The notes under the pieces were generated by a model, which saw nothing but the letters and a program-made list of their open reading frames with translations, did not search any database and had not been told where the DNA came from. Shown piece by piece: positions 43,637 to 52,579 of a stretch of 64,000 nt of DNA. Made by a program: the position numbers and the translations under genes. Source of the stretch: Pseudomonas putida (GTDB taxonomy: Bacteria > Pseudomonadota > Gammaproteobacteria > Pseudomonadales > Pseudomonadaceae); contig NZ_CP113097.1 in NCBI RefSeq assembly GCF_026625125.1, forward strand, positions 5,008,001 to 5,072,000, read 5' to 3'. Positions within the stretch are counted from its first letter, which is position 1. Each line of letters opens with the position of its first letter.

Positions 43637-44125
43637 TCAGTGCTTGGTGAGTTTGTCCAGGTAACCCATGCAGAAGGCGGACACCACGAAGGTCATGTGG
43701 ATGATCACGTACCACATCAGGTAGTCGGTAGAGATGTTCTGCGCGTCCATGAACACCCGCAGCAGGTGGATGGAGGAAATGGCCACGATCGAGGCAGCGA
43801 CCTTCATCTTCAGCGACGAAGAGTCCATCTTGCCCAGCCAGTTGAGCTTCTCCTTGCTGTCATCGATGTCCAGTTGCGAGACGAAGTTCTCGTAGCCAGA
43901 GATCATCACCATGACCAGCAGGCCGCCCACCAGCGACATGTCGATCAGCGACAGGATCACCAGGATCAGGTCGGCTTCGCTCAGGGCGAATACGTTGGGC
44001 AGGACGTGAATGACTTCCTGGAAAAACTTCAGCGCCAAGGCCAACAGGCCAAGGGAAAGGCCGAAGTAGATAGGGGCGAGCAGCCAGCGCGAGGCATACA
44101 TCGCGTTTTCGAGAATACGTTCCAT
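43637..44125 (-). CDS. yqhA: UPF0114/YqhA family membrane protein
   Basis: A 162-residue inner-membrane protein with four hydrophobic segments: [60 protein letters not shown] and [33 protein letters not shown] after helix two is the family motif. The function of YqhA is unknown. The ATG at 44125 follows CCTCC-complementary GGAGG on the minus strand. Confidence 0.9.
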   Translation of the reverse strand: MERILENAMYASRWLLAPIYFGLSLGLLALALKFFQEVIHVLPNVFALSEADLILVILSLIDMSLVGGLLVMVMISGYENFVSQLDIDDSKEKLNWLGKMDSSSLKMKVAASIVAISSIHLLRVFMDAQNISTDYLMWYVIIHMTFVVSAFCMGYLDKLTKH

Positions 44126-44240
44126 GGAGGGTTGGGACTCGTCAGGTGACTGAAAAAGCGACGCCGAGTATAGCCAGCCGCCTGTTACAGCAAAAGCCCG
44201 GACTCAAGCGGGCTGCGTGTAGCGCAAACGCAGGAGTGGA

Positions 44241-44284
44241 TGGCACCGGCTTCACCGGTGATCGCCGGCAAGCCGGCGATTGCC
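44241..44284. repeat. compound REP element
   Basis: TGGCACCGGCTTCACCGGTG then ATCGCCGGCAAGCCGGCGAT: a GCACCGG/CCGGTG hairpin joined to a perfect REP palindrome. The same compound occurs at 23766. It sits just beyond the end of the next gene on the minus strand. Confidence 0.85.
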
Positions 44285-44298
44285 CCAGGAACGAGCGC

Positions 44299-44694
44299 TC
44301 AGGTTTCAGGGTGGAACTGATAGTCCCCCAGGTTGCGACAACGTTCACCGTTGATCCGGCGCAATTGCGCCTGCAGGTGCAGGCACCAGATCTGCGGATC
44401 TTCGGCCACCTGGTACCCATGCAGGGTAAGGCTGTCGACAATGGCGTTGAGCACGGACTCGGCGACCAACGGCCCATGGAACGGTCCTTGGGCCTTGATG
44501 GCTGAGGGTTGCTCACCGGCCATGCCGGCAGCGAACAGCAAGGTCCACATGCCGTTATCACCGGCCAATGGGCGAATGCTGCATTCGATACGCGTCACCA
44601 GGCCCAGGCACTGGCGAGTAAGGCAGAGGTTGCGCATGGCCGCGTCCCCCTCCAATAAGCCGTGTTCAGCTCGAAACGTTCGGGCTGTTTCCAT
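44299..44694 (-). CDS. conserved hypothetical protein
   Basis: A 131-residue soluble protein beginning METARTFRAEHGLLEGDAAM, followed by RNLCLTRQCLGLVTRIECSI and a C-terminal HGYQVAEDPQIWCLHLQAQL. The start at 44694 is preferred because sequence before it looks untranslated; the frame is open to 44823, which nearly touches the protease gene. I do not recognise a domain. It lies downstream of the Lon-like protease gene on the same strand with a 106-nt gap. Confidence 0.6.
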   Translation of the reverse strand: METARTFRAEHGLLEGDAAMRNLCLTRQCLGLVTRIECSIRPLAGDNGMWTLLFAAGMAGEQPSAIKAQGPFHGPLVAESVLNAIVDSLTLHGYQVAEDPQIWCLHLQAQLRRINGERCRNLGDYQFHPET

Positions 44695-44800
44695 CCTGAA
44701 CCCTGACGCCGTCCTAAGTTCCAGCATAGAAGAGCAACGCAAAAAGATGGAAAACCGGCGCTGAACGGTAGCACATGGCCGCCAGCGCCGATTTATTGAC

Positions 44801-47239
44801 TCAGGCTGGCTTGGCCTGGGCAATCACCTCTTCCAGGCGTTCCTTTTCCGCCTTCTCGATATCCTCCTCGCTGACCATCTCGGCGATCTCGCGCAAGCGC
44901 TCGACCACCCGGGCGTTGACGCTGCCTTCGGTGAACTGCCCCTGCTCGTCCAGCTCCCCGGCGTCCTCACCCACCAGCAGGCTCAGCGCCTCGTCAGCCT
45001 GGCTGACCGCATAGACGTGGAACACGCCATTCTCGACCGCCTGCAGCACACGCTCATCGAGCATCAGCGTGGCAACGTTGGCACGCGGGATGATCACCCC
45101 CTGCTCGCCCGTCAGGCCACGGGCCTCACACAGGCGGAAGAAGCCTTCGATCTTCTCGTTGACCCCACCCACTGCCTGCACTTCACCGAACTGGTTGATC
45201 GAGCCGGTGATCGCGAAGCACTGCTTGAGCGGGGTGCGCGACAATGCCGAGATCAGCGTGCACGCCTCGCCCAACGAGGCGCTGTCACCGTCCACATAAC
45301 CGTAGGACTGCTCCAGGGCAATGCTCGCGGAAATCGCCAAGGGGAATTCCTGGGCGTAGCGGCTGCCCAGGTAACCGGTGAGGATCATGACCCCCTTGGA
45401 GTGGATCGGCTGGCCCAGGTTGACCTCGCGCTCGATGTCGACGATGCCGCTGCCGCCCGGGTAGACGGTGGCGGAAATGCGCGCCGGCATGCCGAAGGCC
45501 GAATCACCCACCTCCAGCACGGTCAGGCCGTTGCACTTGCCGATAGCGGCGCCTTCGGTGTCGATCAGGATGATGCCTGCCAGCATGTCGTCGAGCACCC
45601 GCTGCGAAACGCGCCCGGTGCGGGTGGCCTTGGCCTTGAGCGCACGCTCGATGTGCCCGGCATCGGTCATGTCGTCACTGGCCAGCTGGCGGATGAAGTC
45701 GGCCTCGCTGACCAGCTGGAACAGGTCACCGATACGCGCCGACAGGCGCGACTGGTTCTCCGCCAGGCGCGCGCTGTAGGTGGCCAGGCGAGCCACCGCA
45801 TCGCTGGTCAGCGGCGCCATGCCCTCCTCGTTGGTACGGGTGCGCAACAGCTGGGCGAACTGCTCGAGGTTTTCGTCGACCATCGGCATGTCTTCGTCGA
45901 AGTCCACCAGTACCCGGAACATCTCCTGGAAGTCCGGGTCATGGTCCTGCAAGGCGTAGTACAGCTGACGCGATCCGATGATCACCAGCTTGACGTTGAG
46001 CGGGATCATCTGCGGCTGCAGGCTGACGCTGGCGACGCGGCCCAGTTCACCGATCGGCGACTCCATCTTCAACTTGCGTGACTGCAGGGCACGCTTGAGC
46101 GCATCCCAGACGAACGGCTCGCCGAGCATCTTCTCCGCTTCGAGAATCAGGAACCCACCGTTGGCGCGGTGCAGCGCGCCCGGGCGCAGCTGACGGTAGG
46201 AGGTGTACAGCGCCCCCTGGTCGGTGCTGTATTCGATCCGCCCGAACAGGTTGTCATAGGTCGGGTGCGGCTCGAACACCACCGGCGCACCACCGACGGC
46301 GTGATGGCCGACCACAAGGCTCGGGGCGTACTGCTCTTCGAGCAGCTTGCGCGCGACAGCGTCGGTCTTGCTGTCATCGACCAGTTGCTCGACCACGGTA
46401 CGCAGCAGGTTCAGCTGCACCGATTGCAGGTAGGCACACACTGCGGCGTTCTCGGCGTACTTTTCCGACAGCGGCGCCAGCAAAGGCTGCAAAGCCAGGG
46501 TGATGGTTTCTTCGTTGAGCTGGCGCAGGTGGTTGTTCGACTCGCGCTTCCACTGTGGCAGGCTGGCCAGCTCTTCGTTGAGGCGCTCCTCGAGGTAGGC
46601 GATGTCCTCGTGGAACTGCTCGCGGACTTCTTCCGGCAGCTGGGCGAACTCGGCTTCGTCCAGTGCCTTGCCGTCGGCCATCGGGGTGAAGGCGACATTG
46701 CTGGCGTCACGGTACAGGGCCACGTCCTTTTCCAGCGAGGCGCGCTCGATGACATCCAGGGCGCGGTCGTAGCGCTGGTTGAAGGCACGGTCGATGGCGC
46801 CCTTCTTCTGCTGATACGACGGGTGTTCGAATACCGCCGGGAACGTCGCCAGCAGGTTGTCGATCAGGCCGCCCATGTCGCTGATGAACGCGGCGGCGCT
46901 GCCCGACGGCAGCTCCAGTGCCCGCGGCTCGCGGGTGTCATCGAAGTGGTTGACGTAGACCCAATCGGCAGGGGTCTGTTGGCGCTTGCCCTCGGCCTTG
47001 AGGTAGCGCTTGACGAACGAGAAGCGCCCGGTACCGGGCTCGCCCATCACGTATACGTTGTAACCGGGGCGTGGCATGGCCACCCCAAACTGCAGGGCCT
47101 CGACAGCACGTTCCTGGCCCAGGACTCCGCGAAACGGTTCCAGATCGTCGGTATTGGCAAAGGCAAACTGCTCAGGAGAAAAACGCCTGGTCAAAGCTTC
47201 AGGCGCGAGACGCAGGCGCGCAGCGACAGGATCGGGCAT
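44801..47239 (-). CDS. Lon-like ATP-dependent protease (AsrA-type)
   Basis: An 812-residue protease of the LonB-like group that includes P. aeruginosa AsrA. The N-terminal AAA+ region has a modified Walker A GEPGTGRF (66-73) in which Arg replaces the usual Lys, and ALHRANGGFLILEAEKMLGE resembles the Walker B region. The Lon-type proteolytic domain has the catalytic Ser in GDSASLGEA (about 655) and Lys in GGVNEKIEGFF (about 696). A coiled Glu-rich region runs in the middle (REQFHEDIAYLEERLNEELA). It has no membrane helices. AsrA-type proteases help tolerance of stresses such as aminoglycosides (recalled). Confidence 0.88.
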   Translation of the reverse strand: MPDPVAARLRLAPEALTRRFSPEQFAFANTDDLEPFRGVLGQERAVEALQFGVAMPRPGYNVYVMGEPGTGRFSFVKRYLKAEGKRQQTPADWVYVNHFDDTREPRALELPSGSAAAFISDMGGLIDNLLATFPAVFEHPSYQQKKGAIDRAFNQRYDRALDVIERASLEKDVALYRDASNVAFTPMADGKALDEAEFAQLPEEVREQFHEDIAYLEERLNEELASLPQWKRESNNHLRQLNEETITLALQPLLAPLSEKYAENAAVCAYLQSVQLNLLRTVVEQLVDDSKTDAVARKLLEEQYAPSLVVGHHAVGGAPVVFEPHPTYDNLFGRIEYSTDQGALYTSYRQLRPGALHRANGGFLILEAEKMLGEPFVWDALKRALQSRKLKMESPIGELGRVASVSLQPQMIPLNVKLVIIGSRQLYYALQDHDPDFQEMFRVLVDFDEDMPMVDENLEQFAQLLRTRTNEEGMAPLTSDAVARLATYSARLAENQSRLSARIGDLFQLVSEADFIRQLASDDMTDAGHIERALKAKATRTGRVSQRVLDDMLAGIILIDTEGAAIGKCNGLTVLEVGDSAFGMPARISATVYPGGSGIVDIEREVNLGQPIHSKGVMILTGYLGSRYAQEFPLAISASIALEQSYGYVDGDSASLGEACTLISALSRTPLKQCFAITGSINQFGEVQAVGGVNEKIEGFFRLCEARGLTGEQGVIIPRANVATLMLDERVLQAVENGVFHVYAVSQADEALSLLVGEDAGELDEQGQFTEGSVNARVVERLREIAEMVSEEDIEKAEKERLEEVIAQAKPA

Positions 47240-47490
47240 TGGGTTTCCTTACTTCGGCGGGGCAGATACGCAGCATTCTGGCGCCGCCCGCGCGCGCCTT
47301 GCAAGGCTCAGCGGGACTTTATGTCGCAGTATCGATCAGCGACCCAAGCAAATTTTTCGCAATCAACGACGCAACCTTTAGATCGTGCCTAAACTCCAAG
47401 CTGCGCGGGTGGGTGAAAAGCTTTCCCGACCTGGCAACCGAGTTGCCAGCAACCCTGACCCTTGGTTAAGACAAATAGAGAACAAATGCT

Positions 47491-47979
47491 ATGAAACGGA
47501 TTCTTCTGGGTACTCTGTTCACCGTAGTCTCGCTCAATGCCATGGCCGAAGCGCCGGGCGGCCCGAACTGCGGCTGGGGCAACATGCTGTTCGAAGGCCA
47601 GCGCGGCACGCCGGCTCACTTCCTGGCCTCCACCACCAACGGTACATCCGGTAACGCTACCTTCGGCATGACCTCCGGCACCAACGGCTGCTCCACTAAG
47701 GCCTCGCTGACCTATGGCGGCAAGTCCTGGTTCGCCATGAATGGCATGATGAACGAACTGTCCGAAGACATGGCCATGGGCCAAGGCGAAGCACTCACCA
47801 CCTACGCGGTGGTACTGGGTGTAGCGCCGGAAGACCGCGGTTACTTCAACTCGGTCACCCACCAGCACTTCAACCAGATCTTCAGCAGCGCCGACGTAAA
47901 TGCTGAAACTGTCCACAGCAACACCCTGGCCGTTCTGAAGAACGACCCACGCCTGGCCAAGTACGCTACCGAGGCCTAA
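47491..47979 (+). CDS. DUF3015 family exported protein
   Basis: A 162-residue protein with signal peptide (MKRILLGTLFTVVSLNAMAE) and the DUF3015 body: PGGPNCGWGNMLFEGQRGTP, TSGNATFGMTSGTNGCSTKA and FAMNGMMNELSEDMAMGQGE. The two cysteines probably form a disulphide. ATG 47491 has AGAGAAC upstream. Such proteins are periplasmic with no assigned function. A terminator follows, so it is monocistronic. Confidence 0.9.
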   Translation: MKRILLGTLFTVVSLNAMAEAPGGPNCGWGNMLFEGQRGTPAHFLASTTNGTSGNATFGMTSGTNGCSTKASLTYGGKSWFAMNGMMNELSEDMAMGQGEALTTYAVVLGVAPEDRGYFNSVTHQHFNQIFSSADVNAETVHSNTLAVLKNDPRLAKYATEA

Positions 47980-47990
47980 GCGCAGCTGCT

Positions 47991-48015
47991 CCCGCCCCCT
48001 CCCGGGGCGGGTTTT
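47991..48015 (+). terminator. intrinsic terminator after the DUF3015 gene
   Basis: CCCGCCCC and GGGGCGGG form an 8-bp stem around a five-base loop, followed by TTTT and a further T-rich tract. It starts 11 nt after the stop. Confidence 0.9.
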
Positions 48016-48054
48016 CGCCTTTTTATCGGCATCGTTAAGAAGTAGTTGCCCGAC

Positions 48055-49908
48055 ATGCTCAAACGCCTTGCTTACCTGGCGCTGTGTGCCTGCGCCCCTG
48101 TTCATGCCGCGCCTGCGCTGGATGAAGGCCGTCTCCAGCAATTGGCCAATACCCCTTACTGGATTGCCCTGGGCCACTACGAAACCGCCAAACTCGGCGG
48201 CTGGCGCAGCTATGTCGACGACCGCAAATTCTTCCTCGCCGAGGACGGCGCGCACCACCCGGACCAAGAGCTGCGGGCCACGGTACAGGCGCTGTATGCC
48301 CCGGCCAGCCTGGGCGACAAGCATGCCCAATGCGTGTTCCCCGCCCGCACCCGCTGGCTGAAGGAGCAACTGGGCCTGCAAGGTTTGCCGCAGCCGGATT
48401 GCCAGGAGTTCAAGACCTGGTACGAATCGGTCGACCCGCACAGCGCGGCGCTGATCTTCCCGGCGGCCTACCTGAACAGCCCGTCGTCGATGTTCGGCCA
48501 TACCCTGCTGCGCATCGACCAGTCCAATACCCGCAGCGACGACACCACGCTGCTGAGTTATGCCATCAACTTCGGCGCCTACATCGAAGGCAGCGACAAC
48601 AGCATCCTGTATGCCTGGAAGGGCCTGATGGGTGGCTATCCCGGGCTGTTCGCCCTGATGCCCTATCAGGAAAAACTGTCCGAATACCGCAGCCTGGAAA
48701 ACCGTGACCTGTGGGAGTACCAGCTGGACCTGACGCCAGAAGAAACCGGGCGCATGGTCGAGCATGTGTGGGAACTCAAGCAGGTCCAGTTCGATTATTT
48801 CTTCTTCGACGAAAACTGCTCCTACCGCCTGCTGGAACTGCTGCAGGTGGCGCGGCCGGGCCTGGACCTGACCTCGCAGTTCCCGCTGACCGCAATCCCC
48901 ACCGACACGGTCAAGGCGGTGAAACAGTCGGGCATGGTCGCCAGCGAGACTTACCGGCCCTCGCGTGAGCGGGAACTGCTGGCCCGGGCCGAACCGCTGG
49001 GCCTGGATGAGAAACGCCAGGTGCTGGCCGTCAGTGCCGACACGGCGCAGCTGCAGAGCCCGGCCTTCACCGCCCTGCCCCGCGAGCGCCAGGCCCTGGT
49101 GCAGGACGCCGCTTACCGCCTGGAGCGTTATCGGGCCAACGGCCAGGAGCGCGACCCCGGCCAGGCACGGCGTAGCTTCGAGCTGTTGCGGGCGATCAAC
49201 CGCAACCCACCACCGCCGCTGCAGATCGAACGCCCCGGCCTGCCCGAGGATGGCCATGACTCCCGCACCTGGCAGCTTGGCGTCGGCACCCGGGAAGACC
49301 GCGCCTACGCCGAATACGGGCTGCGCATGGCGTATCACGACCTGAACGACAATGCCTACGGCTTCCCGCTTGGCGCGCAGATCGAAATCCTGCAACTCAA
49401 GGTGCGCCAGTACGAAGGCAACGATTGGCAGGTGCAACGCCTGGATCTGGCCACGATTCGCTCGCTGACCCCTCGCAACGAACTGCTCAAGCCCTGGTCG
49501 TGGCAGGTCGCCGGTGGCCTGGAGCGGGTGCCGGGCAAACATGACGATGAAGTGCTGGTGAGCCATGTCAATGGCGGTGCCGGCGGCACCTGGCAATTGG
49601 CCGACGGGCTGCTGGGCTTCGCCTTGGGCACTGTGCGGGTCGAGCACCATAACGACTTCGCCCAGTTCATCGCCCCAGCGGCGGGGTTCAATGGCGGGCT
49701 GCTGTGGCGCAACGGGCTGGGCAACATGACACTGGAAGCCAAAGGCGATTACTTCACCAATGGCGAAGTGCGGCGCAGTGTGAGCCTGAACCAGCAGTGG
49801 GAGATCAGCCAGAACCTGGGGTTGAGGCTGAGTGCTTCGCGGGCGTTCAGCCACTTGGCTACAGCCCAGAATGAGGTGATGCTGGAGCTGAAGTGGTACC
49901 ACTACTGA
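48055..49908 (+). CDS. DUF4105 (Lnb-type) periplasmic/outer-membrane protein
   Basis: A 617-residue exported protein. A signal peptide (MLKRLAYLALCACAPVHAAP) ends near residue 20. The DUF4105 domain is clear: WYESVDPHSAALIFPAAYLN, SPSSMFGHTLLRIDQSN, AWKGLMGGYPGLFALMPYQE and FFFDENCSYRLLELLQ, with conserved His and Cys as in NlpC-like or Lnb-type folds. The last 250 residues alternate polar and aromatic strands and end in KWYHY, suggesting a beta-barrel. ATG 48055 is preferred over TTG 48046. Its function is unknown; the Cys/His pair suggests a peptidase or acyltransferase (inference). Confidence 0.85.
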   Translation: MLKRLAYLALCACAPVHAAPALDEGRLQQLANTPYWIALGHYETAKLGGWRSYVDDRKFFLAEDGAHHPDQELRATVQALYAPASLGDKHAQCVFPARTRWLKEQLGLQGLPQPDCQEFKTWYESVDPHSAALIFPAAYLNSPSSMFGHTLLRIDQSNTRSDDTTLLSYAINFGAYIEGSDNSILYAWKGLMGGYPGLFALMPYQEKLSEYRSLENRDLWEYQLDLTPEETGRMVEHVWELKQVQFDYFFFDENCSYRLLELLQVARPGLDLTSQFPLTAIPTDTVKAVKQSGMVASETYRPSRERELLARAEPLGLDEKRQVLAVSADTAQLQSPAFTALPRERQALVQDAAYRLERYRANGQERDPGQARRSFELLRAINRNPPPPLQIERPGLPEDGHDSRTWQLGVGTREDRAYAEYGLRMAYHDLNDNAYGFPLGAQIEILQLKVRQYEGNDWQVQRLDLATIRSLTPRNELLKPWSWQVAGGLERVPGKHDDEVLVSHVNGGAGGTWQLADGLLGFALGTVRVEHHNDFAQFIAPAAGFNGGLLWRNGLGNMTLEAKGDYFTNGEVRRSVSLNQQWEISQNLGLRLSASRAFSHLATAQNEVMLELKWYHY

Positions 49909-49917
49909 CCGCACTGG

Positions 49918-49946
49918 CCCTATCGCCGGCAAGCCGGCGATAGGGC
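49918..49946. repeat. REP hairpin
   Basis: CCCTATCGCCGGC and GCCGGCGATAGGG form a perfect 13-bp stem around AA. It lies 10 nt after the DUF4105 gene and may end its transcript. Confidence 0.9.
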
Positions 49947-50007
49947 CCTTGAGGCCAACGTGAACCTACCAACTTTCTGACGCTGTTTCGAGCACAAGGA
50001 GGCCCCT

Positions 50008-50505
50008 ATGAGCCGCGCATTCGTCAACGAAGACCAAGCCGCCGCCCAGGCCGACCAGCCGGTGGAACGGCACGTCAGCGACCAGCCCAACTATGTCACT
50101 GCCAGTGGCATGCGCCAGCTGCAGCAGCGCCTGGCCGAACTCAATGCCTTGCGTGCCGAACTGCAGGCCTTGGGCGAACAGGGTGATAAGCAACGCCTGG
50201 CAGACGCTGAGCGTGACTTGCGTTATTTCAGCGCCAGGGTGCAGAGCGCCCAGGTAGTACCCGCTGCTACCTCGACCAGCAAGGTGCAGATTGGCAGCCG
50301 GGTGCGCTTTGCCGATGAACAAGGGCAGGAACAGACCGTGCAACTGGTTGGAGAGGATGAAGCCGATGCCAGCCGAGGGCTGATCAATTGGGGGTCACCG
50401 CTGGGGCGGGCGTTGCTGGGCGCAGGGCCAGGGGATGAAGTGATGTGGCGGCGGCCGGCGGGGGATCAGGTGATCGAGGTGATGGATATTGTAACTGAGG
50501 CCTGA
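50008..50505 (+). CDS. GreA/GreB-family C-terminal-domain protein
   Basis: A 165-residue protein with a short N-terminal coiled coil (MRQLQQRLAELNALRAELQA to LADAERDLRYFSARVQSAQV) and the GreA/GreB C-terminal FKBP-like domain (VQIGSRVRFADEQGQEQTVQ, VGEDEADASRGLINWGSPLG, RALLGAGPGDEV). GreA has a GDxxENAEY tip with two acidic residues for transcript cleavage; here the aligned part reads GDKQRLADAERDLRY, so the second acidic position looks lost. It may bind RNA polymerase without strong cleavage activity (inference). ATG 50008 follows AAGGAGG. Named only at family level. Confidence 0.8.
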   Translation: MSRAFVNEDQAAAQADQPVERHVSDQPNYVTASGMRQLQQRLAELNALRAELQALGEQGDKQRLADAERDLRYFSARVQSAQVVPAATSTSKVQIGSRVRFADEQGQEQTVQLVGEDEADASRGLINWGSPLGRALLGAGPGDEVMWRRPAGDQVIEVMDIVTEA

Positions 50506-50520
50506 AACCAAGGGGCCGGT

Positions 50521-50557
50521 GCCCGGCCCATTCGCCGGCAAGCCGGCTCCCACAGGT
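50521..50557. repeat. REP element at the left edge of the 44-bp array
   Basis: GCCCGGCCCATTCGCCGGCA then AGCCGGCTCCCACAGGT: REP core reading outward from the array. It is in inverse orientation to the REP at 50944. Confidence 0.85.
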
Positions 50558-50559
50558 AT

Positions 50560-50906
50560 CGCGCCGGCTTTTAGATGTTGAGCAAGACAGTTGCTCCATG
50601 GATTACGCCAGCTTTTAGAAGTTGGGCAAGACAGTTGCTCCATGGATTGCGCCAGCTTTTAGAAGTTGGGCAAGACAGTTGCTCCATGGATTGCGCCGGC
50701 TTTTAGAAGTTGGGCAAGACAGTTGCTCCATGGATTGCGCCGGCTTTTAGAAGTTGGGCAGAACAGTTGCTCCATGGATTGCGCCGGCTTTTAGAAGTTG
50801 GGCAAGACAGTTGCTCCATGGATTGCGCCAGCTTTTAGAAGTTGGGCAAGACAGTTGCTCCATGGATTGCGCCAGCTTTTAGAAATTGGGCAAGACGGGT
50901 GCTACC
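50560..50906 (+). repeat. tandem array of about eight 44-bp units
   Basis: Units begin with ATGGATTGCGCC and continue GGCTTTTAGAAGTTGGGC and AAGACAGTTGCTCC. Unit starts at 50598, 50642, 50686, 50730, 50774, 50818 and 50862 are exactly 44 nt apart. Six units (50598-50861) are nearly identical, differing at single bases (ATTACGCC, CCAGC for CCGGC, GCAGAACAG in one). The first (from 50560) and last (to 50906) are diverged, as is common at array edges. There are no spacers, and 44 is not a multiple of three, so it cannot encode a repeated peptide. Confidence 0.95.
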
Positions 50907-50943
50907 ACGGGTAAAGCGCAGGCCTGAAGAACTGCGCGGTCGA

Positions 50944-50985
50944 GGTGGGAGCCGGCTTGCCGGCGATGGGCTGCAACGCAGCCCC
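50944..50985. repeat. REP element at the right edge of the 44-bp array
   Basis: AGGTGGGAGCCGGCTTGCCG continues GCGATGGGCTGCAACGCAGC and CC: REP core plus GGGCTGC/GCAGCCC hairpin. It lies 11 nt before the gdhA stop. A 29-nt linker block (50912-50940) sits between it and the array and recurs at 42358. Confidence 0.85.
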
Positions 50986-50996
50986 AGTCTTTCAAA

Positions 50997-52367
<1,371 letters not shown>

Positions 52368-52532
52368 TTATTGGTTTTTCTGGAATGTACCAAGAAGCAA
52401 TTGCACTGGAACAGGGCAAAATGTCGTTTTTATGAAATTATTTGGTGCGTTTTATATAACTGTATACAAAGCATGTGGCTATACGGTGGAAAAATAGCCC
52501 TTTTCGCGGCAATAGCACTGTATGCCAGGCAC

Positions 52533-52559
52533 AAAAATGGGGCCGCTGATGGCCCCATT
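52533..52559 (-). terminator. intrinsic terminator after ettA
   Basis: On the minus strand ATGGGGCC and GGCCCCAT form an 8-bp stem with a six-base loop followed by TTTTTG. It lies 21 nt beyond the ettA stop. The rest of 52338-52579 is AT-rich and contains TGTATACA at 52461-52468, likely part of the gdhA promoter region. Confidence 0.92.
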
Positions 52560-52579
52560 CTTGTGCATCGGAAACCGGC

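Noticed and set aside
44142..44561. Minus-strand 139-codon frame next to the hypothetical gene
   Set aside because: It spans a compound REP and is out of frame with the better-supported 44299-44694 gene.
47389..49932. An 847-codon minus-strand frame over the DUF3015 and DUF4105 genes
   Set aside because: Both plus-strand genes have signal peptides, Shine-Dalgarno sites and domain motifs; the opposite frame has none.
50384..50643. Short peptides readable on the minus strand over the 44-bp array
   Set aside because: The 44-nt period breaks any frame at each unit and no Shine-Dalgarno is present; they are chance reads of repeats.
50560..50906. Possible CRISPR array
   Set aside because: The 44-nt units are contiguous with no unique spacers, there is no leader, and no cas genes are in the window.
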